This document shows positions 44,399 through 53,346 of a stretch of 64,000 bases of DNA, piece by piece. Position 1 is the first letter of the stretch; each line of letters starts with the position of its first letter. The position numbers were made by a program, and so were the translations under genes. Source of the stretch: Limnohabitans sp. JirII-31 (GTDB lineage Bacteria > Pseudomonadota > Gammaproteobacteria > Burkholderiales > Burkholderiaceae_C). The stretch spans positions 1 through 64,000 of the forward strand of contig NZ_NESA01000003.1 in the NCBI RefSeq assembly GCF_002778315.1, read 5' to 3'. The notes beneath the pieces were generated by a model that searched no databases, was not told where the DNA came from, and worked only from the letters and a program-made list of their open reading frames with translations.

Positions 44399-45193
44399 TC
44401 AGTGTTGTTTGAAAAATTGCAACATCGCTTCAAACGCATCAGGGCGTTCGCTCATGAAGCCGTGCCAGGTGTCTTCGTACACCCGCAATTCGGCGTTCGG
44501 TATGGCGGCAGCCAAAGCCCGGCTGTGCTCGACCGTGGTGATGATGTCGTTTTTGCCAATCAGAATTTGTGTGGGGCACGTGATCTCGCCGAGTCGGTCC
44601 ATCACATCGTGCGTGAGCAAGGCGTGGCCGGTGTTCAGGTAACCGTGCAAGGGACGGTTGACTTGCAACATGGTGTCGATGGCTGCATGAATTTTTTCGT
44701 GGTGCTGCGCGTAGTACGCCTCGCTGTAAAAGTAGGTCAGCAAACCCGCCAAGAAGCAGCGGTTCACCCCCATGGCTTGGGCCGAGCCCAACCACCAGCC
44801 CACCATGTCTTGGCCGCGTGGGCCGAGCTTGCCAAAGGTGGAGGTCATGGCCAGGCTGCGCACGCGCTGGGGCTGCTGCAACACCATCTGCTGCGCAATG
44901 GCACCGCCCAAAGATTTGCCCAACACATGCGCGCGCTCGATGCCCAACTGGTCCATCAGCCCCAAGGCGTCGGCCCCGAGCATGTGGGTGGTGTAGGGCA
45001 TGTCGGGTGCGTCGGTGCCGCCAATGCCTCGGTTGTCAAACGCCAGCACCTTGAAGTCTTGCGCCGCACGCTTGAGCTGCGGCCCCCAGGATGACCAGTT
45101 GCCACTGGCATAGCCACCGACCATGACCAACCACTCGCCCTCGCCTTGCACTGTGTAGTTCATCTGAATGTCACCGACCTGGACTTGCGGCAT
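44399..45193 (-). CDS. Alpha/beta hydrolase
   Basis: 264 residues from ATG 45193, preceded by AGGAGGG. Oxyanion-hole region VMVGGYASGNWSSWG, nucleophile elbow GKSLGGAIAQQM (Ser near residue 92), an Asp in LIGKNDIITT and His in DTWHGFMSE. The fold matches 3-oxoadipate enol-lactonase and similar esterases. It lies in an operon with two SDRs and a cupin, where it may cleave an ester, lactone or C-C bond. Confidence 0.9.
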   Translation of the reverse strand: MPQVQVGDIQMNYTVQGEGEWLVMVGGYASGNWSSWGPQLKRAAQDFKVLAFDNRGIGGTDAPDMPYTTHMLGADALGLMDQLGIERAHVLGKSLGGAIAQQMVLQQPQRVRSLAMTSTFGKLGPRGQDMVGWWLGSAQAMGVNRCFLAGLLTYFYSEAYYAQHHEKIHAAIDTMLQVNRPLHGYLNTGHALLTHDVMDRLGEITCPTQILIGKNDIITTVEHSRALAAAIPNAELRVYEDTWHGFMSERPDAFEAMLQFFKQH

Positions 45194-45210
45194 ATCAGCC
45201 CTCCTGAAAA

Positions 45211-46005
45211 TTAAAACGCTGCGGGTTTGGGATAGGCGCGTGCGCCATAGCCACCATCGATGGACACCACCGTGCCGCACACCGCACTGGCGCGCGGCGA
45301 GGCCAGCAGGCACACCATGTCGGCCACTTCACGCGGCTGAATCAGCCGACCACCGGGGTGTCCCACCAAGGCTTCGCGCCAACGCTCGGGGTCGCCACAG
45401 CCTTCCTGGCTGCGACGGCGCAACGAGGCAATGGCTTTGTCGGTTTCCACCCAGCCTGGGTTAACGCCCAAGACGCGCACCCCAAAGTCCAGGCTGATGC
45501 TGCCCACCGAGCGCGTGAAGGCCACCAAGGCGGCGTTGCCAGTAGAGCCTGCGGCGTAACTGTGGTCGAGCTTTTCAGCGCCCAGGCCAATGATGTTGAG
45601 GATCACCCCGTTGCCACGCGCACGCATGCGGCGGTAGTAAGCGCGGGTGGTGTTGATGTAGCCAAACACTTTGAGTTCCCAGCCCGCGCGCCAGGCCTCG
45701 TCGTCGAGTTCGACCACATCACCACGCGGGGTAGCCCCGGCGTTGTTGATGACCACGTCGACCTCGGGAAAGGCTTCCACCATGCGCTCCACGGAACCGG
45801 CTTGCGCCAAGTCGAGTGCCAAGGTTTGCACCTCAACACCAAAACGCGTGCTGAGGTCGTGTTGCAAGGCTTGCAAACCTTCGGCGCTGCGTGCCACCAA
45901 GCGCAAGGCACAGCCTTCTGCGGCAAAGGCTTCGGCCACCGCGCGGCCAATGCCCCGCGAGGCACCGGTGACCAAGACCGTGCGTCCAGCCAGTTGTAAA
46001 TCCAT
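45211..46005 (-). CDS. SDR-family protein with atypical active site
   Basis: 264 residues from ATG 46005; ATG 46029, which touches the upstream stop, is also possible. Rossmann NAD(P) motif VTGASRGIG and NNAGATPRGD are normal. The active-site region reads NIIGLGAEKLDHSYAAGSTGNAALVAF: the Tyr is present but the Lys four residues later is Ser, and the usual catalytic Ser is missing. The protein at 50144-50938 has the same subfamily layout. Confidence 0.88.
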   Translation of the reverse strand: MDLQLAGRTVLVTGASRGIGRAVAEAFAAEGCALRLVARSAEGLQALQHDLSTRFGVEVQTLALDLAQAGSVERMVEAFPEVDVVINNAGATPRGDVVELDDEAWRAGWELKVFGYINTTRAYYRRMRARGNGVILNIIGLGAEKLDHSYAAGSTGNAALVAFTRSVGSISLDFGVRVLGVNPGWVETDKAIASLRRRSQEGCGDPERWREALVGHPGGRLIQPREVADMVCLLASPRASAVCGTVVSIDGGYGARAYPKPAAF

Positions 46006-46028
46006 GGAGAGCTTTCTGGTTCCACCCA

Positions 46029-46754
46029 TCAAGCGCGCGTGGGGCGCAGCTCGATCAAGTCGGGGCAACAGTTGTCGGGCGTGCACACGGCGTAGACCAC
46101 CGAGTCGGCCACGTCTTCGGGCGTCAGCGGCGCGTAGGTGCGCGAGGTGACGGCGGCAATGGCTTCGGGGTGGTCATTGCCATCGCGAATCGCGGTGTCG
46201 ACCATGCCCGGGGCAATTTCTGTCACCTTGATGCCCTGCCCTTTGAGCTCGATGCGCAAGCCTTTGGCAATGCCTGACATGGCGTGCTTGGTGGCGCCGT
46301 ACACCGCCGACAGACGGTTGATGTTGCGCGCCGACAGCGAGGTCATGACCACGATGTGCCCATGCCCACGTGCTGCCATGTTGGCGCCCACCAATTGGCT
46401 GATGCGGATGCTGGCCAGCACATTGACGTTGAACATGGCGTGCACTTGCGCGGGGGTGAGTTCCACCAACGGTGCATAGGTCAACACACCCGCGTTGTTG
46501 ACAAACACATCGGCCTGCGCAGACGCGGCGGCCAAGGCTTGCACAAAAGCTTCGTCTTGCAAGTCGCCCGCCATGGCTTGCGCTTGCACGCCCGAAGCAC
46601 GACAGGCGGCGCACAAGGCCAACAGCTCAGCTTCGCGCCGACCGGTGACGATCAGGTTTGCCCCCTCGCGTGCCAACGCCAAGGCTGTGGCATGACCAAT
46701 ACCGGCACTGGCGCCAGTGACCAAGGCCCAACGGCCGCTGAGTCGCCCCGCCAT
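46029..46754 (-). CDS. SDR-family oxidoreductase
   Basis: 241 residues with VTGASAGIGHA, NNAGVLTYAPL, the catalytic Ser in TSLSARNI and the classic YGATK motif. Presumably an NAD(P)-dependent alcohol or keto reductase. It starts just after the cupin stop. Unlike its neighbour it has a full catalytic tetrad. Confidence 0.92.
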   Translation of the reverse strand: MAGRLSGRWALVTGASAGIGHATALALAREGANLIVTGRREAELLALCAACRASGVQAQAMAGDLQDEAFVQALAAASAQADVFVNNAGVLTYAPLVELTPAQVHAMFNVNVLASIRISQLVGANMAARGHGHIVVMTSLSARNINRLSAVYGATKHAMSGIAKGLRIELKGQGIKVTEIAPGMVDTAIRDGNDHPEAIAAVTSRTYAPLTPEDVADSVVYAVCTPDNCCPDLIELRPTRA

Positions 46755-47249
46755 TTACTTGGACCCCGCGTGAGCGGGATGGCCCACCGGAATGTCTTCG
46801 ACGTTGTAGGTGTCGTACGTGCCGGGGATGATGATTTCCAGCACTTCCAGGTCGTCCGAATATTCCAGCACGGTGTGCTTGATGCCAGCGGGTTGAATCC
46901 AGCAACTGCCCGCGACCATCATGTGCTCGCCATGGCCTTCAAACTCGGCACGGCTCCAGCCTTTCAAGACATAGACCATTTGGAATTTGACGTCGTGGAT
47001 GTGGCGCTTGCTCACCGCCTCTTGGTCAAACGGGCGGCCACGTGCATTGACGTGCGCATCCACCAAACCACCGGTGGCCTCTTTGGCGCCCAGGTCGCGG
47101 TAGACCACGTAGGGGCGCAGGCCATCGCCCTTGAATTCGGCATCGGCCAGGTGTGAGACATGGAATTTTTGTACCGGCCATTCGCCCAAGGCGCGCATGG
47201 CGTTTTCAACGGTGACTTTTTGCATCGGTGGCTGTGTGGTGTCGGTCAT
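46755..47249 (-). CDS. Cupin-domain protein
   Basis: 164 residues. The metal motifs are HIHDVKFQMVYVLKGWSRAEFEG and GSCWIQPAGIKHTVLEYSDDLEVLEI. Similar to the cupin at 35390-35824 in length and pattern. It lies second in the operon, 38 bases after the Bug 6 gene. Substrate unknown. Confidence 0.87.
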   Translation of the reverse strand: MTDTTQPPMQKVTVENAMRALGEWPVQKFHVSHLADAEFKGDGLRPYVVYRDLGAKEATGGLVDAHVNARGRPFDQEAVSKRHIHDVKFQMVYVLKGWSRAEFEGHGEHMMVAGSCWIQPAGIKHTVLEYSDDLEVLEIIIPGTYDTYNVEDIPVGHPAHAGSK

Positions 47250-47287
47250 GGAAAAACTCTGAAAGTGAATAGCAAAAAAAAAGTGTG

Positions 47288-48265
47288 TCAGTCGCTGGAC
47301 TTGATGTTGGCGTTCTTGGCCACCTGTATCCAGCGCTCGCGGTCTTCGCGCATCATGGCGGCAAATTTTTGTGGGTTGCTGGCACCATCAATCTCCACCG
47401 CATACGGCGCCATGGCACTCACCACATCGGGCATGGCCAGCACTTTGTTGACGGCAGCCGACACTTTGTCAAGCACCGCACGCGGCGTGCCGCGTGGCGC
47501 AAAGAAACCTTCAAACTGGCTGGCCTGCATGTCTGGGAAACCCGCTTCGGCATTGGTGGGAATGTTGGGTGCCACGTTCAAGCGTTTGCTGGACGTGACA
47601 AACAAAGCCTGTACTTTTTGCCCGTTGATGTGGGGCAAGGCGGTGGCCGAGTTGACGAAGTGAAAGTCCACCCGACCCGCGATTTGGTCAATCATGGCTT
47701 GGGGCGATCCTTTGTAGGGCACATGCACGGCCTGTATGCCCGCTTTGTCGCGGAACATTTCCACCGTCAGGTGCGAGGGCGAGCCATTACCTGCCGAGGC
47801 GTAGCTCATCTTGCCGGGATTCGCGCGCGCATCGGCCACCAACTCTTGGGCCGACTTGTATTTGAGCGAGGGGGTGGCCACCATGATCATGGGTGCCCAC
47901 GCCACGTTGGCAATGGGCAGCAGGTCACGCTCTAAGTCGTAGGGCAAGTTGCGGCCAATGGCGATGTTCATGTTCACAGCGGATGAGGTGAACAACAAGG
48001 TGTAGCCATCGGGTGCGGCCTTGGCCACCATGTCGTCGCCAATCACACCACCGGCACCGGGGCGGTTGTCGATCACCAACGACTGACCCAGCTCTTGGCG
48101 CAAACGTGGCTCGATCACGCGCAACACAATGTCGGCCACGCCGCCCACCGGCCAGGGCACGATCACGCGAATGGGTTTGTTGGGGTAGTCGCTCTGCGCC
48201 AAGGCGGGCGCGCTGACAAGCGCCGCGCACAAGCACGCGGCGAGAAAAGAAATGCGTTGTCTCAT
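47288..48265 (-). CDS. Bug-family periplasmic solute-binding protein 6
   Basis: 325 residues. The Sec leader ends SAPALAQ, then SDYPNKPIRVIVPWPVGGVADIVLRV, IDNRPGAGGVIG, YASAGNGSPSHL and VPYKGSPQAM. It is the first gene of the six-gene operon; its upstream gap carries no obvious regulator gene. Confidence 0.92.
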   Translation of the reverse strand: MRQRISFLAACLCAALVSAPALAQSDYPNKPIRVIVPWPVGGVADIVLRVIEPRLRQELGQSLVIDNRPGAGGVIGDDMVAKAAPDGYTLLFTSSAVNMNIAIGRNLPYDLERDLLPIANVAWAPMIMVATPSLKYKSAQELVADARANPGKMSYASAGNGSPSHLTVEMFRDKAGIQAVHVPYKGSPQAMIDQIAGRVDFHFVNSATALPHINGQKVQALFVTSSKRLNVAPNIPTNAEAGFPDMQASQFEGFFAPRGTPRAVLDKVSAAVNKVLAMPDVVSAMAPYAVEIDGASNPQKFAAMMREDRERWIQVAKNANIKSSD

Positions 48266-48647
48266 CCGTTGTCTCCGTTTTTTTCATGATAGGCGGCTAC
48301 GCGTTACACCACCGTACAGAAAACCCTTGAAGTATTTTTTCTCACAGCCCTGGAGTTTTCTAGGCTGTTGCCATGGAAGGCGACGGGGGCATGATGTTGG
48401 CGACCCCAAACGAAAAAACCCGACTGGCTCACACCAGTCGGGTTCGACGGCTGTCACGAGAGGATCAGCTGTCTGGTTGCACCCAGGGTCAGAGTATGTT
48501 GTGACCCTTGTGCTGAAGCGCATAGATGCTCTTCACTTGATGCTTTGGAAGATTTCTCAACCGCAGCGATGTCATCGTAAAACTCGTCCTACCCTGTGTC
48601 AACAACTTTTTTAAGCCACGCACACACACATCAAACCGGCTCAAGTA
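48266..48647. other. Intergenic stretch with a leftward terminator
   Basis: The gap separates the Bug 6 operon from the FlaG-like gene. It contains the hairpin at 48411-48444. No further frame, operator or sigma-54 motif was convincing here, although promoters for both flanking genes must lie in it. Confidence 0.6.
48411..48444 (-). terminator. Rho-independent terminator for leftward transcription
   Basis: An 11-base perfect stem (AACCCGACTGG with CCAGTCGGGTT) encloses a six-base loop. The six As before the stem on the plus strand become a U run after it on the minus strand. It would stop transcripts from the DUF1330 gene at 49066 and insulate the Bug 6 operon. Confidence 0.75.
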
Positions 48648-49058
48648 TTGGATTCAGCGGTCGATTCAACCCAGACGAGAGCTAACAAGCCTCGATTGAA
48701 AGGGTATGTGGTGACTTCTGTTTTGGGCAATCTTCAACTTCCTCCTGCCACCGTGCACACGGCGACAGGCGAAGCTACGGGCCGCCCGATGGACAGCCAA
48801 GCCACGATTCAGCCCAGGTCCAAGAGCACGGTACAAGCCCAAGAGGCTCACATAACCTCCGCTGAAAAACCCAAGCCTGTGGCCAGCGATGACACCCAAT
48901 TGGCTTACTCGGTGGATGCAAAAAATCATGCCCTCGTGGTGAAGATCACCAACCACCACACGGGTGAATTGGTGCGAACACTGTCATTCAAAGACTTCTC
49001 AGCCGACACGCACACCACGAGCAAACTCGCCGGCCATTTGGTGGACGAAAAAACCTGA
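48648..49058 (+). CDS. FlaG-like protein
   Basis: 136 residues if TTG 48648 is used; a GTG near 48708 after AAAGGGT is possible. The first 75 residues are low-complexity. The C-terminal half, LAYSVDAKNHALVVKITNHHTGELVRTLS and LAGHLVDEKT, resembles the FlaG flagellar family (FSVDxxTxxxVVKVIDxxTGEVIRxI, then LxGLLxDxKA). No other flagellar gene is in the window. FlaG affects filament length in some bacteria; here the role is open. Confidence 0.65.
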   Translation: MDSAVDSTQTRANKPRLKGYVVTSVLGNLQLPPATVHTATGEATGRPMDSQATIQPRSKSTVQAQEAHITSAEKPKPVASDDTQLAYSVDAKNHALVVKITNHHTGELVRTLSFKDFSADTHTTSKLAGHLVDEKT

Positions 49059-49065
49059 TCACGCT

Positions 49066-49368
49066 CTAGAACACGTCGTTGTAGCCATCCACCAGCATCA
49101 GATGTCCGTGTGAGTTGTCTTGACGGCAATGCAGGATGGCTTGGTACTCCGGACTGTCGTACCAGGCTTGTGCAGCCTGTCGACTGGGAAACTCCAGAAC
49201 GACCTGTCGCTCACCCAGTGGCGAGCCTTCGAGCACAGACGTTGTGCCACCGCGCACGATATAGCGCCCACCGTGGCGGTGAATGGTGTCGGGCACTTGG
49301 CGTGCGTACTCGGCATATCCTTCGGGGTTGGTGACAGTGATTTGTCCAATCAGATAGGCTTTGCTCAT
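49066..49368 (-). CDS. DUF1330 family protein (leftward)
   Basis: 100 residues from ATG 49368 with GGAGACC upstream. Ferredoxin-like dimeric alpha-beta fold: KAYLIGQITVTNPEGYAEYARQVPDTIHRHGGRYIVRGG and VVLEFPSRQAAQAWYDSPEYQAI. The function of the family is unknown; the fold is that of small monooxygenase- or dimer-type proteins. It is divergent from a paralogue at 49448. Confidence 0.9.
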   Translation of the reverse strand: MSKAYLIGQITVTNPEGYAEYARQVPDTIHRHGGRYIVRGGTTSVLEGSPLGERQVVLEFPSRQAAQAWYDSPEYQAILHCRQDNSHGHLMLVDGYNDVF

Positions 49369-49447
49369 GAGGTCTCCTGCATGACTAGGTGGTGTTGGAA
49401 ATGCTTGTAGATTCTGCTTGTTTTTACTTTTCACACAGGACATCAAG

Positions 49448-49741
49448 ATGACAAAAGCCTATTGGGTCAGCGCCTACCGTTCCATAGACAACCCCGATGC
49501 ATTGGCCGAATACGCCAAGCTGGCAGGCCCTGCATTGGCAGCGGCTGGTGCCAAATTTTTGGCGCGTGGCATGCCTGCCGCCGTCAAAGAATCGGGAGAG
49601 ATGCAGCGTCTGGTGGTGGTGGAGTTTGACAGCTTGCAAGCAGCCTTGGCCGCCTACGACAGCGCAGGTTACAAAGCAGCGCTGAAGGCGTTGGGCGACA
49701 ACGCCGTGGTGCGCGATATCCGCATCATCGAAGGCACCTGA
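49448..49741 (+). CDS. DUF1330 family protein (rightward)
   Basis: 97 residues from ATG 49448. KAYWVSAYRSIDNPDALAEYAKLAGPALAAAGAKFLARG and VVVEFDSLQAALAAYDSAGYKAAL give the DUF1330 pattern. It is a diverged paralogue of the gene at 49066-49368, in back-to-back arrangement across 79 bases. Confidence 0.9.
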   Translation: MTKAYWVSAYRSIDNPDALAEYAKLAGPALAAAGAKFLARGMPAAVKESGEMQRLVVVEFDSLQAALAAYDSAGYKAALKALGDNAVVRDIRIIEGT

Positions 49742-49750
49742 CGCAGCCCC

Positions 49751-50131
49751 TCAAGGCGTCAGCAGTGGCCACGCGCTGACGTCAAAGCTCTCAGGCACCA
49801 CCACATGGAAAAACCCACGTGTGCCACGCAACGAGCGGGTGATGTGGCCCCGGCCCTGAGCATCTTCAGTGAACAACACATCACCCGGCTGACAAATGAA
49901 GCGCTTGCCTTGGCTGGTCTCTAACTCCAGGAGTCCCGAGGTGATGAAGATCAACTGTCGCCGCGGTGCGTTGTGAAAATCTTGCACGTGGCCCTGCGGC
50001 GTCTCTCGAAAGAAGATCGATTCGCTAGGGAAAATTGCTGACATGGGCCGATCGGCCTGACTCATGGGGACTTGACGAATTTCAATCTCGGAGTCACCCG
50101 CTGCGTTGGTGAAAATTCTGAACAGGTGCAT
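49751..50131 (-). CDS. Cupin-domain protein
   Basis: 126 residues. The region HNAPRRQLIFITSGLLELETSQGKRFICQPGDVLFTEDAQGRGH is a single cupin barrel; the first metal motif is weak. It follows the SDR gene at 50144 by 12 bases, so the two form a pair. It resembles small cupins of catabolic operons; role unknown. Confidence 0.8.
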   Translation of the reverse strand: MHLFRIFTNAAGDSEIEIRQVPMSQADRPMSAIFPSESIFFRETPQGHVQDFHNAPRRQLIFITSGLLELETSQGKRFICQPGDVLFTEDAQGRGHITRSLRGTRGFFHVVVPESFDVSAWPLLTP

Positions 50132-50143
50132 GTTGGCGCTTTC

Positions 50144-50938
50144 TTAAATGATGGCGGTCAAGGCACCGTCGACCGTGAGCATGGCGCCACTGACATAACT
50201 GGCTTTGCCAGACGCTAAAAAGACCACCGCATTGGCAATCTCGCTGGGCTCGGCCACACGACCCAAAGGCATTTTGGCGCCCGCTCGGCGTGTGGCCTCT
50301 TCCAGACTGATGTGGTGTTGCGCCGCCTCGGCCTCTAACAAGCCCTGCATGCGACCGGTCAGTGTGCGCCCCGGATTGAGTGCGTTCACACGCACGCCTT
50401 TGGGACCATAGGCCGCCGCCAACCCCGCACTGGCCAGCAACAAGGCCGCATTCGCAGCGCCCCCAGCCACGTGCACGGCGCTGGCCACTTTGCCACCAAT
50501 GCCTACGATGTTGACCACGCTGCCTTGACCACGTTGGCCCATGCGCTTGAGGGCAGGATTCAAGATGTTGATGTAGCTGAAAAATTTTGAATTCATCGCG
50601 TCTTGCCAATCTTCAGGCGTTAATTCAAACGCTGGAATGCGACTGGCTGCACCGGCTGAATTGACCAACACATCGATCTCACCCGCTGCGACACACGCTT
50701 GCTCCAGTGCACGCGCGGCCTCTGTGGGGTCGCGCAAATCTGCCGCACACACGTGGACACGCGTAGCCTGCACACCGCTTTGCAGCAACTGCGAACGCGC
50801 GGCATCCAAGTTGGCTTGGCTGCGAGAGATCAACGTCACCACCGCACCCTCCGCCAGAAAAGCCTGCGCGCATGCCAGGCCAATGCCTTTGCTGCCGCCC
50901 GTGATCAGCACATGTTTTTGATTCAGGTCGAGATCCAT
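50144..50938 (-). CDS. SDR-family protein with non-canonical active site
   Basis: 264 residues. NAD(P) motif ITGGSKGIGLA, NSAGAAS and VRVNALNPG are normal. The active-site region reads NIVGIGGKVASAVHVAGGAANAALLL; in place of YxxxK there is HVAGG, so both Tyr and Lys are missing. Related to the SDR at 45211. Divergent from the Bug 7-MFS pair. Confidence 0.87.
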   Translation of the reverse strand: MDLDLNQKHVLITGGSKGIGLACAQAFLAEGAVVTLISRSQANLDAARSQLLQSGVQATRVHVCAADLRDPTEAARALEQACVAAGEIDVLVNSAGAASRIPAFELTPEDWQDAMNSKFFSYINILNPALKRMGQRGQGSVVNIVGIGGKVASAVHVAGGAANAALLLASAGLAAAYGPKGVRVNALNPGRTLTGRMQGLLEAEAAQHHISLEEATRRAGAKMPLGRVAEPSEIANAVVFLASGKASYVSGAMLTVDGALTAII

Positions 50939-51082
50939 GTTTGTCCTATGGTTAGTCTTCTAAGCTAAGTGGTTTAATCGCAGGACGCATTGTGATGGCG
51001 GGTCTTGCGGTCCACCATTGGTAATGACCATGAAGACAGACATGCGACGGTGTTAATTTCTGATTCGAGGAACACTCTGACT

Positions 51083-52084
51083 ATGACGAACAACCAAGGC
51101 TCTCCAACGCGGCGTTTGATGGTGTGGGCCTGCGCCCTGTCTGGGTTATGCGCAGCATGGCCTGGTGCCAACGCGCAAGACAACCCGCTGAGTGGCAAAC
51201 AAATTCGTTTGGTCGCCCCCTTCTCGCCCGGTGGTGGCGTGGACACATTGGCGCGCGGACTCGCAGATGGTTTGCAGCGCAACACGGGGCTGTCTGTCAC
51301 GGTCGAAAACAAGCCCGGCGCAGGCGGCAACATTGCGGCCAACTACGTGGCCAAGTCCAGCGGCAACACCTTGTATTTGTTGGTCAATAGCGTGAACCAT
51401 TACGCCAACCCGATCATGGTGAAGAACTCGGGCTATGACCCCTACAAAGACTTCGCCCCGGTGGCTTACCTGTCTTCGTTTCCCTACATCTTTGTCACAC
51501 CCGGTGACAGCAAGTTCACACAGCTCAAAGAAGTGACCGCGCAAATGCGCAACCAACCCGGCTCGGTGAGTTGGGCTTTTGGGGGCAACGGCACCTTGGG
51601 ACATTTCTTGGGCGTTGCCATGGAACGCGCAGAAAAAATCAAGGGCACGCCCGTGTCCTACCGCGGTGGTCCCGATTTGCTGACCGCCCTGGGTGGCAAG
51701 CAAGTGGACATGGCCATCATGTCGGTGCAAAGCTCGCTGCCTTTGATTGCCCAAGGCCGGCTCAAAGCCCTGGCCGTGTCGGGCGACACACGCAACAAAA
51801 CTTTGCCGCAAGTGCCCGCTGCCAACGAGGTGATTGCCAATTACCCCAGCATCGTGGGCTTTGTCGCCTTGTATGCGCCTGCCCATACGCCCGCGCGGCA
51901 ACTGGAACAACTGATTCGCGAAGTCAACAAAGTGGTGACCTCAGAGGAATACACCAAGCGTTTGGACAAAGACGGCTCCACCGCCAAAACATTTGCCAAT
52001 GCCAGTGAAGCGAAAGACTTCTTTGACAAAGAAGGACCCAAATGGGAAGCCCTGACGGTGGAGGCAGGGCTCAAAGTCGAATGA
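51083..52084 (+). CDS. Bug-family periplasmic solute-binding protein 7
   Basis: 333 residues from ATG 51083 with GAGGAA upstream. The leader ends WPGANAQ, then DNPLSGKQIRLVAPFSPGGGVDTLARG, VENKPGAGGNIAA, WAFGGNGTLGHFLG and VSYRGGPDLL. Its stop overlaps the MFS transporter start (ATGA), which ties it to that transporter. Confidence 0.92.
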   Translation: MTNNQGSPTRRLMVWACALSGLCAAWPGANAQDNPLSGKQIRLVAPFSPGGGVDTLARGLADGLQRNTGLSVTVENKPGAGGNIAANYVAKSSGNTLYLLVNSVNHYANPIMVKNSGYDPYKDFAPVAYLSSFPYIFVTPGDSKFTQLKEVTAQMRNQPGSVSWAFGGNGTLGHFLGVAMERAEKIKGTPVSYRGGPDLLTALGGKQVDMAIMSVQSSLPLIAQGRLKALAVSGDTRNKTLPQVPAANEVIANYPSIVGFVALYAPAHTPARQLEQLIREVNKVVTSEEYTKRLDKDGSTAKTFANASEAKDFFDKEGPKWEALTVEAGLKVE

Positions 52085-53286
52085 GGTCAGCCCCAGGTCA
52101 AGCCCTTGACCTGCGCTTTTTATTTTTGTTGTCGCTGCAGCAGCTCATCAGCTGGGGCAGTGTGTTCTACGGTTTTTCGTTGTTCATGCAACCGCTGGAA
52201 GTGTCTCTACAAATGACCCGTGCCGAGTCATCTCTGGGCTTTAGCCTGGCACTGTTGAGCGAAGGTCTGTTGGCTTTTTGGGTAGGGCGCTGGATTGACC
52301 AAGGCCATGAACAGCGGGTCATGACCGGTGGCTCGGTGCTGCTGGGCTTGGCATTTTGGGCGCACAGCCAAGTCAGCACTGCGGCGCAGTTTTATGCCGT
52401 CTGGATCACCATGGGGGTGGGCTTGTCGGCCACGCTTTACCCCCCGGCCTTCACCGTGATCACGCGACGCTTTCCCAACGATTTTCGACGCGCCATTATT
52501 TGGGTCACCTTCATGGGGGGCTTGGCCAGCACCGTGTTCATTCCTTTGATTGCCTGGATGATGGATGTCGTCGGTTGGCGCGACACCATGTGCTGGTTGG
52601 CTGCCATGCACTTGCTGGTGTGCGCACCGCTGCATTACCGTTTATTGAAAGATGCGCCCCAACCACAACACCTGCGCGTGCACGAAGGACAAGCCCCCAA
52701 AGAGCTGCATGTGCACCTGAAAGAGCCGGCTTTCTGGCTGCTGGGAGTGTTCATTGTGTTGATGATGATGACCACCAGCGCCCTGCCCGCACACATGGTG
52801 AGCTTGCTGCGCGAAGCAGGCATGCCACAGCACTGGGTGTTGGCCGTGCCAGCTCTGATTGGGGTCTTGCAAGTGGTAGGACGCCTGGGCCTATATGGAC
52901 TAGAAAAAAATCTCGATGTGCATCAAACCAATCGCTGGATGCCGTGCCTGATTCCACTGGGATTTGTCGCTTTGCTCATGGGCAGCCAGCACCTGGTGTG
53001 GGCCTTGATGTTTGTGTTGCTGTATGGCCTGGGCAATGGCATGTTGACCATCATCAAAGGCACGGCCATTGCGCAATACATCAGCCATGAACACATGGGG
53101 AGTTTGAATGGTGCGCTGGGCATTCCTTTGGCACTGGCCCGCGCCAGCGCGCCTTGGATCATGGGCCTATTGTGGTCTGCCAGCACAGGCTACCAACAAG
53201 GCCTGCTGCTGATGACCGCACTCAGCGCGGTTGGAATTTCGGCGTTGTGGTGGGCGCAAAACCGCGTACTGGCGGGCCGCGAATAA
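52081..53286 (+). CDS. MFS transporter
   Basis: 401 residues from ATG 52081. About 12 membrane helices; the loop after helix 2 includes GRWIDQGHEQRVM (DRxxRR-like region). It opens LFLLSLQQLISWGSVFYGFSLFMQPLEVS, as in the OxlT/monocarboxylate-like group. Translational coupling to a Bug protein gene suggests a shared substrate, possibly a carboxylate, although MFS carriers normally work without a binding protein. Confidence 0.9.
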   Translation: MRSAPGQALDLRFLFLLSLQQLISWGSVFYGFSLFMQPLEVSLQMTRAESSLGFSLALLSEGLLAFWVGRWIDQGHEQRVMTGGSVLLGLAFWAHSQVSTAAQFYAVWITMGVGLSATLYPPAFTVITRRFPNDFRRAIIWVTFMGGLASTVFIPLIAWMMDVVGWRDTMCWLAAMHLLVCAPLHYRLLKDAPQPQHLRVHEGQAPKELHVHLKEPAFWLLGVFIVLMMMTTSALPAHMVSLLREAGMPQHWVLAVPALIGVLQVVGRLGLYGLEKNLDVHQTNRWMPCLIPLGFVALLMGSQHLVWALMFVLLYGLGNGMLTIIKGTAIAQYISHEHMGSLNGALGIPLALARASAPWIMGLLWSASTGYQQGLLLMTALSAVGISALWWAQNRVLAGRE

Positions 53287-53346
53287 GTTCCCAACCATCC
53301 TGGTCGTTCAGTATGATCCGCCAACTATTAACGCCAAGGTCACTTT

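Noticed and set aside
49400-49420. GG-N10-GC spacing resembling a sigma-54 promoter before the rightward DUF1330 gene
   Set aside because: Only about six of ten consensus bases match; expected by chance.
50950-50980. TTAG-N9-CTAA repeat between the SDR gene and Bug 7
   Set aside because: Four-base arms are too short to call, and no regulator gene is adjacent.
51026-51045. TGGCGGGTCTTGC before the Bug 7 gene
   Set aside because: GG and GC are eight bases apart instead of ten, so it cannot be a sigma-54 promoter.
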